NCBI GenBank assembly: GCA_030039695.1
Contig: JASHVB010000679.1
Coordinates: 1-6,434, forward strand
Length of the DNA: 6,434 nt
Direction of reading: 5' to 3'
DNA from: Acetobacteraceae bacterium
Lineage (GTDB): Bacteria; Pseudomonadota; Alphaproteobacteria; Acetobacterales; Acetobacteraceae
A program made the position numbers and the translations under genes. Below are positions 1 to 6,280 of the stretch, piece by piece (position 1 is the first letter of the stretch; the number at the start of each line of letters is the position of its first letter). Below the pieces are notes generated by a model. It was not told the origin of the DNA. It ran no database searches and saw only the letters and a list, made by a program, of their open reading frames with translations.

Positions 1-1917
1 GAACGCCGAACCCGCCGCCCAGGCCTGCGGCACGTTCGCGCCCAGGTATTGCACCGGGAACGCCGATTCCGATCGCGCGATCCCGGCATACAGCTCCGGC
101 AATTGGTTCAACATGAAATGGCTCGCCGCTTCGGAAATCCCACGAGCGATCTGCCCTACTTCATCGGTGAACCCGTACCGCTTGAACCCCAAGGCAATCA
201 GGCTGTTGTCGTGCGGCCAAACCGAGCCATTCTGATACGAATAGGGATTAAACGCCGGATGCCGCGAGGACAGCGTGCGAATACCCCATCCCGTGTTCAT
301 GTCCGGCGCCATCAGCCGCGCCACAACGCGCGCGGCACGTTCCGGTGGCACGATGCCGGACCACAGCAGATGTCCGGGGTTCGACGCGACTGTCAGCACC
401 TTCCGCTTCTGCCCGTCCAGCATATAAGCATAGAAGCCCGTGGCTTCGTCCCAGAACGCCTCGTCGAACCGGCGATACAGCGTCGCAGCCTTGGCACGCA
501 ATTCGGCGGCGCGTTCCGGCTCGCCCAGCGCCTCGAAGATCTCCGCCGAGCGCTGCCACGCGTCATAGACATAGCCTTGCAACTCGCACAGTGCCTTAGG
601 CCCCTTCACCGGCGTGCCGTCATCGTACACCATCGAATCGCCGGCATCCTTCCACGCCATGTTCTCATAGCCGACCGGCGAGCGCGTCTGATATTCCTGG
701 AACCCATCACCATCGCGATCGCCGTACTGGTCGATCCAGTTCAGTGCCGCCTCGGCATTCGCACGATGCCGGTGGAGCAATTCGATATCGCCGAGCGCGC
801 GCCACGCCGCGTGCAGTGTGATCAGATAGAGCGGCGTCGCGTCCGCCGTACCGTAATAAGGAGTGTGCGGAATCAGCTTGAAGTGCGCGAGTTCACCGTA
901 GCGCAGCTCGTGCATGATTTTGCCTGGCTCGGCATCGCGGTAGTCGTCGCGTTCGGTCGCCTGCCAGTGCCCCAGCACGTCCAGTGCGCCGCGCGCGAAC
1001 TCCGGATAGACCAGGATGTTCTGCAGCGACACGATCAGGCTGTCCCGGCCAAACGGCGCCATGAACCACGGCAGCCCGGCGGCCGGAACAAACACCATGT
1101 GGTCGGTGCCGTCGATCGGCAGACGGAGTGCCGACATGTCCTCGATTGCCTGATTGTACAGGCGATAGAACTCCTCATTGCTGGTATGCAGCTTCAGCAC
1201 CGTGTCGCGCCAAGTACGCTGGCCCGCGGCGTGGCGCGACGACCCATGCTGCACGCAGTCGTTCGGCGCGCGGAAATGTCGCATGCCGTCGGCAAATTCA
1301 TACAAGAGACAGCAATGCCAGGTGGCGCCGGGAACCAACTTCACCTCGAAGGCAAGCCGGCCGTTGGCGTACGACGCCTCCGGCCCATCCTTGCCCAGCG
1401 TGACGGTCATCGAACGCTGAAAATCCTGGTTGCGGTACGTCGTAAGCAGGCTCTGCCGCAGATCGGACCATTCGGTTGTGCTGCGCCCGCGGCGGATAGC
1501 GCGGTGTGCCTTCACGTCGAACGTGTCGGCAAAGTCGGACCGGATGGCGATTTCTAGAATAAAGCGGATCGGCCGTTGGCCGTAGTTGTGGATGTCGAGA
1601 TCCTCATGTAGCCCACCATCGATCGCGCGGCTGAGCACGAAACTCAGTGTGCGGGGCGCGACCGGACCGTCCTCCGTCAGGAATGATCGGTTAGTGAGAA
1701 AGATGTGCGCCGCGTCATTGGCGACGGCGCCGCCGTTCAGGAGGTCCCACGGTTCAGCATTGGCTGCGACAGTCCAGCCGCTGATCAGCCGTGTATCAAG
1801 GAAAAACAGCCCCTTCTCTGTCGCCCACTGGACCCCGCCGTCGGGCTCCGTGACCAAGACGGTCATTCCCTGATGAATGGCGATTTGTGGTGGACCGACC
1901 TGGACCTTGTAGGGCAT
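1..1917 (-). CDS. Glycogen debranching enzyme, amylo-alpha-1,6-glucosidase family (3' end outside window)
   Basis: I read 639 codons from the ATG at 1917 down to base 1 without a stop, so the C-terminus (perhaps 70-100 residues by family length) lies outside the window. Family members hydrolyse alpha-1,6 branch points in glycogen-like glucans, probably in the cytoplasm; I see no signal peptide. Residues 1-200 fit the beta-rich N-terminal domain of bacterial debranching enzymes, with KGLFFLDTRLISGW near residues 33-46. The rest fits the (alpha/alpha)6 catalytic domain: PFGRDS at 288-293, DGDGFQEYQTRS at 402-413, AWKDAGDS at 421-428, SNPGHLLWSG at 512-521, MNTGWGIRTLS at 540-550, NPYSYQNGSVWPHDN at 557-571, LPELYAG at 606-612 and PQAWAAGS at 630-637. 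Acidic residues in the 402-428 motifs are candidate catalytic groups, but I cannot assign them. AGGAGA at 1930-1925 lies 7 bases before the ATG and supports this start. The substrate could be another oligosaccharide, since many homologues are uncharacterised. Confidence 0.93.
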   Translation of the reverse strand, partial: MPYKVQVGPPQIAIHQGMTVLVTEPDGGVQWATEKGLFFLDTRLISGWTVAANAEPWDLLNGGAVANDAAHIFLTNRSFLTEDGPVAPRTLSFVLSRAIDGGLHEDLDIHNYGQRPIRFILEIAIRSDFADTFDVKAHRAIRRGRSTTEWSDLRQSLLTTYRNQDFQRSMTVTLGKDGPEASYANGRLAFEVKLVPGATWHCCLLYEFADGMRHFRAPNDCVQHGSSRHAAGQRTWRDTVLKLHTSNEEFYRLYNQAIEDMSALRLPIDGTDHMVFVPAAGLPWFMAPFGRDSLIVSLQNILVYPEFARGALDVLGHWQATERDDYRDAEPGKIMHELRYGELAHFKLIPHTPYYGTADATPLYLITLHAAWRALGDIELLHRHRANAEAALNWIDQYGDRDGDGFQEYQTRSPVGYENMAWKDAGDSMVYDDGTPVKGPKALCELQGYVYDAWQRSAEIFEALGEPERAAELRAKAATLYRRFDEAFWDEATGFYAYMLDGQKRKVLTVASNPGHLLWSGIVPPERAARVVARLMAPDMNTGWGIRTLSSRHPAFNPYSYQNGSVWPHDNSLIALGFKRYGFTDEVGQIARGISEAASHFMLNQLPELYAGIARSESAFPVQYLGANVPQAWAAGSAF

Positions 1918-2029
1918 GCAACTGTCTCCTGTGCGGGCGCAGGACCGAGAACATTTCCGTCGCAGCCTGGTCCTGGCCGATATAGCGGCAGAGGTCGGCA
2001 CGATCACGCGAGGCGTCCGCAGGTTTACC

Positions 2030-2182
2030 CATCCGCCGTGCCAGATATTGCACCGTCTTGCTGCCGTTATGGATCGCCTCCCTACCGACCATGGCGAAAC
2101 CTAGCGCAGCGCGCAACACGGCCGACGCCGGGTTCGCCGGCTCAGAGACCACCTCGCAAACGACAACATGGTGACCGGTCCG
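2030..2182 (-). pseudogene. C-terminal remnant of a GNAT-family N-acetyltransferase
   Basis: This minus-strand stretch reads as about 50 residues beginning near GHHVVVCEVV, continuing with SEPANPASAVLRAALGF and ending GREAIHNGSKTVQYLARRM. The order CEV, then PxNPAS, then ALGF and VG, then a closing H-G-x-K-x-V-x-YL segment, is typical of the last third of one group of bacterial GNAT acetyltransferases (from memory, COG3818-like). The acetyl-CoA-binding part with an R/Q-x-x-G-x-G/A motif, which should lie upstream, is absent in this frame. The frame is open only to a TAG near 2305 and the residues between do not look like GNAT. Downstream the frame also misses its usual stop after YLxRR and reads on into the debranching gene in another register. 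I infer a decayed gene whose 5' part was deleted or replaced. It lies immediately upstream of the debranching gene on the same strand. Confidence 0.5.
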
Positions 2183-2497
2183 CCCGGCAGGCTGGATCAT
2201 GTCGTCGTTCGATGTGTGCGCTGCGAGCTGCGCGATGGTGCACAATCTCCCCGCCTTCGCAGCTGCAAGACCGATAATTCTTCGTGTGAAACGCTGTACC
2301 GGCCTCTACGAGGCTTTGTACTGGAATACTGATGGCAGCCAACCATGCGAATCCCGCAAGATCCGTCCTCGTGCCGCCGCAACGCCGGCACTCCCGGTTC
2401 GGCGGAGATCAACGGCCCGATTGCTTCGACCAGCCGCGCCCCTGCCGGTATATTGGCGCCGATGATTGCAGGGCTCGAAGGTGAGGGAACGCTCGAT
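2183..2497. other. Spacer between the acetyltransferase remnant and the membrane-protein gene; no gene seen
   Basis: Reading frames exist on both strands, but none gives a protein I recognise and none has a convincing ribosome site. The plus frame open from the ATG at 2345 is continuous with the membrane-protein gene. Its first 51 residues are Pro/Arg/Ser-rich, lack any hydrophobic pattern and have no Shine-Dalgarno site, so I treat them as untranslated leader. I found no clear promoter hexamers. The divergent promoters of the flanking genes should lie somewhere between about 1930 and 2480. Confidence 0.45.
2483..2488 (+). promoter_or_regulatory. Ribosome binding site deciding the start of the membrane-protein gene
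   Basis: GAGGGA lies 9 bases upstream of the ATG at 2498. The other in-frame ATGs, at 2345 and 2462, have no purine-rich site at a usable distance, which favours the shorter protein. Confidence 0.55.
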
Positions 2498-3025
2498 ATG
2501 CTGTCGCTCGAGAATGTGATCCAGCCCTGGGATGAGTTCTACACGTTGCTCGGTGGCGCATCGGCGACCATGGTCGCACTGTTGTTCGTCACCGCATCGA
2601 TTGCCACCGGCGTGTTCACGCCCAACCGCCGCGCTCCGCTGCGCGTGTTTCTGTCCGCCACCGTCGTTCATTTCAGCAGTGTCCTCGCCGCGAGCCTGAT
2701 TATCCTGGCACCATTGCAAAGCCGCTTCGTGCTGGGCCCGCTGCTCCTGGCGTGCGGGATATTTGGGCTTGTCTATTCCGTCCTGACCTGGCGCGATACG
2801 GTCCGAGACGGGTTGAGCGCTTCGATCGACCTTGAGGACCGCACCTGGTATATGTTGCTGCCGATCGCCTGCTATCTGTTTGAGATCGGATCGGGCGCCC
2901 TGATGCTGTGGCGAACGCGCGACGGATGCGTTGGCCTGGCGGTGGCAATGAGCCTGTTGTTGGTTATCGCCATTCACAATGCGTGGGACATCACCGTATG
3001 GACGATGACACGACGACGGGAATAG
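2498..3025 (+). CDS. Small integral membrane protein of unknown function (five predicted membrane segments)
   Basis: The predicted product has 175 residues. Hydrophobic segments lie at about 17-40, 50-72, 78-98, 118-138 and 143-163, separated by short polar loops such as TPNRRAP (41-47) and WRDTVRDG (98-105). The C-terminus ends in TRRRE, which by the positive-inside rule may face the cytoplasm. The N-terminal pattern WDEFYTLLGGASATMVALLFVTASIATG and the late NAWDITVW (161-168) resemble a family of uncharacterised proteobacterial membrane proteins that I recall only as hypothetical. No catalytic motif, transporter signature or metal-binding cluster is visible. The ATG at 2498 was chosen because GAGGGA precedes it and the hydrophobic pattern begins soon after. 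A start at 2345 would add 51 residues of unlikely composition. The gene is divergent from the debranching enzyme and has no close downstream partner, so it is probably transcribed alone. Confidence 0.78.
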   Translation: MLSLENVIQPWDEFYTLLGGASATMVALLFVTASIATGVFTPNRRAPLRVFLSATVVHFSSVLAASLIILAPLQSRFVLGPLLLACGIFGLVYSVLTWRDTVRDGLSASIDLEDRTWYMLLPIACYLFEIGSGALMLWRTRDGCVGLAVAMSLLLVIAIHNAWDITVWTMTRRRE

Positions 3026-3636
3026 CAGCAGAGCTATGCCCGGCCGACACCGTTTCGGGTGGCGCGCGCGCTGCGGCCAGCGCGCACTGAAGCCCGTTCA
3101 GCGCGTGCGTAATCGTCGCGAGCAGGATCCGCGCAGTATGGTTCTGTCGTCGCCCCTGTTCCAGGCCGGCACGGCGGTCATCCCCGATCCCAGGCTGCGG
3201 GCAAATGCCGTCCGCGACAATGACGGATGTCGGCGCAATCCGGCACCATCCACGGCTTGCGCGACGACGACTTGGTAGCTTCGCAGCCTGGCTTCGTCAC
3301 CCACCTGCGCTGCAGCCTCGCGTGTCGCATGTGCACTTGCTTTGCCGCGCAGTCTGCACCGGGCGGAACGCATGCCGCGCGTTCCTGATTGCCAGTTCGT
3401 CCGTATCCGTCAGGTACTGCTTCGCCGATTTCGCACGCACTGAGAGCAGTACGACCAACGGCGGCGTTGGTGCGACACAACAAATCACGCGCTCGCCGCC
3501 TCACTGTCCCCAATCGATCAGGTCTATCCCAGCGTTTTTCACGCAGCCTGTCCCTGGATGACTGGTCACGCATCAGTACGCGCGGCAATACCGACCTCCG
3601 CTGTCTCTCGCTCGCGCTCCGTTAACAGACACCTTG
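3026..3636. other. About 610 bases without a recognisable gene, possibly decayed sequence
   Basis: Apart from the hairpin near 3066-3085, I see no tRNA, no repeat and no mobile-element end. Several frames of 60-136 codons are open on both strands, but their products are rich in Arg, Ser, Cys and Ala, change character abruptly, lack ribosome sites and match no family I know. On the minus strand, patches with more protein-like composition sit in different frames: a helix-like Ala/Glu/Arg-rich stretch around 3340-3250, and another around 3460-3390. This could mean an old frameshifted gene, but that is a weak inference. Confidence 0.4.
3066..3085 (+). other. GC-rich hairpin after the membrane-protein gene
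   Basis: An 8-base perfect inverted repeat, GCGCGCTG and CAGCGCGC, encloses a CGGC loop and begins 40 bases after the stop at 3025. No T-run follows, so it is not a standard intrinsic terminator. It may still help end transcription, or may only reflect GC-rich composition. Confidence 0.3.
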
Positions 3637-3750
3637 TCAGTTGATCGTAAGCGGCGGTGGCGACGACTGGCTTTCGGGCACGCCCGAGAGATCAAACACG
3701 ATCGTATAGCCATCAAATAGAACCCTGCTCGCGGAAAGGTTGCTGTTCTG
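3637..3750 (-). pseudogene. Possible C-terminal tail of a lost protein
   Basis: A 37-codon minus-strand frame runs from just after a TAG at 3753-3751 to a TGA at 3639-3637. It reads approximately NLSASRVLFDGYTIVFDLSGV and then PESQSSPPPLTIN. The alternating hydrophobic segment around LFDGYTIVFDLSG looks like a beta-strand pair and the Ser/Pro tail like a natural C-terminus, unlike the arginine-rich noise around it. There is no start codon with a ribosome site inside the frame, and the upstream part runs into the leader of the racemase-like gene on the other strand. I infer a remnant left when the 5' part of a minus-strand gene was lost. I cannot name the family, and chance is a real alternative. 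Confidence 0.28.
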
Positions 3751-3835
3751 CTACGCTGCCATGTCCGGGCGCTTTGCCATCAGCGGATCCCGGTCTATCG
3801 TCGGTTCGCACACGCAGATCCGGGAGAGACGCATC

Positions 3836-4930
3836 ATGAAAATCACCAGCAGCCGGACCGACGTCCTGCGCATCCCGGAAGACGATCCGCTGGCCGATAT
3901 GCCGGAGGACGCCAACCGTCTGCGTCCCGTCGTCATCGTGCGCCTGCGCACTGACAATGGCATCGAGGGCATTGGCCTCACGCTGTACGGCGGTGCGATG
4001 ACCGGCAGTCTGCGCACCGCACTCGATGAGCTGTGCGGGTTGATCGTCGGCGATGACCCGCTGCGCATTGAGGCGATCGTGCGCAAGCTACGGCTGGCCG
4101 CCGATTCGGCAGGCCCTGCTGGCATTTTCACGCTGGCACTGTCAGCGATCGACACCGCGCTGTGGGATATCAAGGGCAAGGCGCTCGACCAGCCGTTGTG
4201 GAAATTGCTCGGCGGCAATCGCGACCGGATCAACACCTATGCGTCAGGCTCGTTGCGCCGGGGGCTGACCGACGCGCAGGCGGCCACCGCCGCGCGCCGT
4301 CTGGTAGACAAAGGCTTCATCGAGATGAAGACGCAGATGGCGTTACCGGGCAATCCATCGCCGGCCGAAGAAGTCCGCCGCGTGCGCGTGGTGCGCGACG
4401 CGATCGGGCCAGACATCAAGCTGATGTGCGACATCAACCAGCGCTGGCGGGTAGAACAAGCGATCGACATCGGCAAGCGCGCCGAGGATGTTGGCTTGTT
4501 CTGGCTGGAGGACGTGACGAGCGCCGACGACTACCAGGGTATTGCGCGCATCAACGAGGCGCTGTCGACACCAATCGCCGGCGGCGAATATCTGTGGGGC
4601 ATTACCCCGTTCCGGCAGATGATCGAGGCACGCTCGGTCGACTACATCATGATCGACCTGTGCCGCGTTGGCGGTCCGTCGCAGTGGATGAAGGTCGCCG
4701 GTATGGCGGAAGCATTCAACCTCCCGGTGGTCAGCCACGTGGTGCCTGAGATGCATCTGCACTTGGTCGCCGCAGTGCCAAACGGGCTGACGGTGGAATA
4801 CATGCCCTGGATGCTGAAGCTGTACCAGGAAACGCCGGCGATCGAAAAAGGCCAGTTGGTCCTGCCGACCAAGCCAGGCCTCGGCCTGGCATTCGATGAA
4901 AAAGTCGTGGCACAGTACCGCGTGGGATAA
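3836..4930 (+). CDS. Enolase-superfamily protein, mandelate racemase/muconate lactonizing enzyme type
   Basis: The product has 364 residues, the usual length for the mandelate racemase subgroup. Enzymes of this fold take a proton from the carbon next to a carboxylate and then racemise, dehydrate or cyclise the substrate; the cofactor is Mg2+. The N-terminal capping domain spans about 1-125, and ALSAIDTALWDIKGKALDQP (101-120) is the classic family signature. The barrel shows the metal ligands D199 (CDINQRW), E225 (WLEDV) and E251 (GGEYLW), the general-base dyad D274 (MIDLCRVGG) and H301 (SHVVPEMH), and E321 (VEYMPW). Each is exactly 4 above its mandelate racemase counterpart (195, 221, 247, 270, 297, 317). 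The second-strand Lys-X-Lys appears as K165-T-Q167, so the second lysine is missing. GGGAGAGA at 3822-3829 supports the ATG at 3836 over upstream ATGs. A NIPSNAP gene follows 57 bases later. The substrate is unknown; an acid-sugar dehydratase is likelier than a true mandelate racemase. Confidence 0.93.
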   Translation: MKITSSRTDVLRIPEDDPLADMPEDANRLRPVVIVRLRTDNGIEGIGLTLYGGAMTGSLRTALDELCGLIVGDDPLRIEAIVRKLRLAADSAGPAGIFTLALSAIDTALWDIKGKALDQPLWKLLGGNRDRINTYASGSLRRGLTDAQAATAARRLVDKGFIEMKTQMALPGNPSPAEEVRRVRVVRDAIGPDIKLMCDINQRWRVEQAIDIGKRAEDVGLFWLEDVTSADDYQGIARINEALSTPIAGGEYLWGITPFRQMIEARSVDYIMIDLCRVGGPSQWMKVAGMAEAFNLPVVSHVVPEMHLHLVAAVPNGLTVEYMPWMLKLYQETPAIEKGQLVLPTKPGLGLAFDEKVVAQYRVG

Positions 4931-4987
4931 ACCGGCCTTGCCGGCCGCCGCGCCACAACGCATGCTGCTGCACGGGAGGGACCAGAC

Positions 4988-5314
4988 ATGTTGTACGAAC
5001 TGCGTATCTATGAGTGCGTTCCCGGCCGCCTGCCGGATCTGTTGAAGCGCTTCGACACGATCACTCTGAAGCTATGGGACAAGCACGGCATTCGCCAGGC
5101 CGGCTTCTGGACGACAGTAATCGGCGATTCGAACCAGACGCTTTACTATTTCCTGACCTGGGAATCGCTTGCCGAACGCGAAAAGAAGTGGGCTGCCTTC
5201 GGTGCTGATCCCGACTGGCTGAGCGCGCGCGCGCAGACTGAAGCGAACGGCGCGATCGTGGCTAACGTAAAGAACTTCATCCTAACGCCGACGTCATTTT
5301 CGTCGGTGAAGTAG
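4988..5314 (+). CDS. NIPSNAP family protein
   Basis: The product is a 108-residue single-domain protein with the ferredoxin-like (dimeric alpha/beta barrel) pattern of the NIPSNAP family. Recognisable pieces are YELRIYE at 3-9, the PG and RF segment at 12-22, GFWTT at 39-43, YYFLTWES at 53-60, REKKWAAF at 64-71, DPDW at 74-77 and LTPTSFS at 99-105. The biochemical role of bacterial members is mostly unknown; related small alpha/beta barrels bind or isomerise small organic substrates. No signal peptide is visible, so it is probably cytoplasmic. The ATG is preceded by GGGAGGG at 4974-4980, 7 bases away, a strong site. It follows the racemase-like gene by 57 bases on the same strand, so the two are probably co-transcribed and may act on the same pathway. 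A short CCGGC/GCCGG hairpin (4932-4944) sits in the spacer, without a T-run. Confidence 0.92.
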   Translation: MLYELRIYECVPGRLPDLLKRFDTITLKLWDKHGIRQAGFWTTVIGDSNQTLYYFLTWESLAEREKKWAAFGADPDWLSARAQTEANGAIVANVKNFILTPTSFSSVK

Positions 5315-5377
5315 CGCGCGCGGTTACTTTCATTGCCAGACGCGTTCGCGGCCCGTTGGCTTGTCCCGAGCGAGCGA

Positions 5378-5409
5378 TCCCGATCATGAGTGGCCAGTCA
5401 TGGTCGGGA
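5378..5409. repeat. 12-base-pair hairpin in the convergent spacer
   Basis: The arms 5378-5389 and 5398-5409 pair over 12 positions with one T/G wobble at 5384/5403. They enclose an 8-base loop that itself contains the palindrome TGGCCA (5391-5396). The element lies 63 bases after the NIPSNAP stop and before the convergent stop at 5486. There is no T-run on either side, so it is a dispersed-repeat-like hairpin or a factor-assisted terminator rather than a textbook intrinsic terminator. Confidence 0.5.
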
Positions 5410-5446
5410 ATTGCTGGGGCTTGTCGGTCCTGGCAAGGCACAGAAT

Positions 5447-5469
5447 TTCCCTCCCCTTGAGGGAGGGAA
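5447..5469. repeat. Perfect 9-base-pair hairpin (CCCTCCC/GGGAGGG) in the convergent spacer
   Basis: TTCCCTCCC (5447-5455) pairs perfectly with GGGAGGGAA (5461-5469) around a CTTGA loop, 17 bases beyond the stop of the minus-strand coiled-coil gene. I recall similar CCCTCCC/GGGAGGG palindromes as frequent extragenic elements in sphingomonad genomes, which is not checked here. Its position between two convergent genes suits a bidirectional transcript end or an mRNA-stabilising structure. Confidence 0.5.
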
Positions 5470-5485
5470 CATGCCCGCGTCGAAA

Positions 5486-6280
5486 CTACCGCACCTTCGT
5501 GCTGCGCTTCGGCGTCAGCCACCAACGAACCGGCTTTGGCTCTCGCGCGGATGTCGCGGCGGCGCTTTTCGCTGGTGCGACTGCGGCTGCTGCACGATCA
5601 GTCGAGGTGGCGAGCGCCTTGGGCTTACGGCCTCGGCGCGCGGGCTCAGGTCGTGAAACCGTCTCATCGTTGATGGCCGGTCGCGCTTGTGCTGCCGCCA
5701 GCGCATTTTCTGCCGCGACGCGCGCCGCCTCTACGGCCACTGCCCGCGCCTCGGCTTCGGCCAGCGCTGCGCGCAGGTCGGCGATCGTCTCCTTCTCGCG
5801 TTGCAGCGTTGCTACGGCGTCCTGATGCGCTAGATCCGCATGGCCGAGCTTGGTTTGCAGCTGCTGCACGATGGCCTGCGATTCGGCGAGCGCCTTTTCC
5901 GCCCTCTCGCGCGACGAAATCTCGGCGGCGAGGGCTGTTTCCGCGACCTCCAACCGGTTGGTCGGCGCGGCCGCGCGTGCCGCACTCGGCTCGTGGTGCT
6001 CGCGTCGCACGCCGGTCAGGCCGTGGACGAGCGTGACGGGTACCTCGCCGTCCTGCACGAAACGCCGCTTGTGGGTGCCGGGAGTGAAACGCTCCGCCGG
6101 CCGCGGCATCGGCTGTGGCTCGACCCGGTCCGGCAAACGCATTCGCGGCGCCTCGCCGTCCAGACCCCAAGCGCGGCGAATGCGCGCTTCCTGCATTTGT
6201 TCCGGGGAGGCGTTGGATTCCGGTGATAGGACCAGCGTGGCGCTGGCAGATTCTAGTTCTGGTTTGTCGTTGTCACTCAC
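5486..6280 (-). CDS. Coiled-coil protein with basic AT-hook-like patch and Trp-Trp tail, unknown function
   Basis: With the GTG at 6280 the product has 264 residues (MSDNDKPELES...). Residues 1-60 are polar and Pro/Glu-rich. A compact conserved-looking block, ERFTPGTHKRRFVQDGEVPVT, spans 63-83. Residues about 108-199 form a long Ala/Glu/Arg/Leu-rich coiled coil. A basic patch RRGRKPK (215-221) resembles an AT-hook but has RGRKP rather than RGRP. After an Ala/Ser-rich linker the protein ends with EPKPVRWWLTPKR (247-259) and a few basic residues. I recall similar uncharacterised alphaproteobacterial proteins ending in EPxPVxWW, some on plasmids or mobile regions; this is unverified. DNA binding is an inference from the basic patch. 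Start choice: a TTG at 6310 would add 10 residues and has no Shine-Dalgarno site; GTG gives a natural N-terminus, but its AAGG is 14 bases away. The gene converges with the NIPSNAP pair. Confidence 0.8.
   Translation of the reverse strand: MSDNDKPELESASATLVLSPESNASPEQMQEARIRRAWGLDGEAPRMRLPDRVEPQPMPRPAERFTPGTHKRRFVQDGEVPVTLVHGLTGVRREHHEPSAARAAAPTNRLEVAETALAAEISSRERAEKALAESQAIVQQLQTKLGHADLAHQDAVATLQREKETIADLRAALAEAEARAVAVEAARVAAENALAAAQARPAINDETVSRPEPARRGRKPKALATSTDRAAAAVAPAKSAAATSAREPKPVRWWLTPKRSTKVR

Noticed and set aside
49..1557. 502-codon plus-strand open frame
   Set aside because: It is the antisense shadow of the debranching gene. The product is Arg/His/Gln-rich with no family motif, while the minus frame carries every expected family motif.
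2220..2345. Possible tRNA or small structured RNA in the AT-richer spacer
   Set aside because: No T-arm GGTTCRA consensus or acceptor-stem pairing could be found.
2306..2977. 223-codon minus-strand open frame opposite the membrane-protein gene
   Set aside because: Composition is Gln/Arg/His-rich and unlike a folded protein; the plus frame gives clean hydrophobic segments.
3740..3835. Upstream extension of the racemase-like protein to the ATG-like start at 3740 or ATG at 3761
   Set aside because: No Shine-Dalgarno site there, extra residues have no family match, and GGGAGAGA sits just before the ATG at 3836, giving the normal family N-terminus.
4343..4963. 206-codon minus-strand frame opposite the racemase-like gene
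   Set aside because: Shadow of a gene whose plus-strand reading shows all enolase-superfamily ligands.
5288..5306. CCGACG/CGTCGG hairpin as a terminator of the NIPSNAP gene
   Set aside because: It lies within the coding sequence, only 6 pairs, and no T-run follows.
5361..5825. Ala/Ser/Arg-rich plus-strand frame over the coiled-coil gene
   Set aside because: Low-complexity antisense reading of the Ala-rich coiled coil; starts inside the hairpin spacer with no ribosome site.
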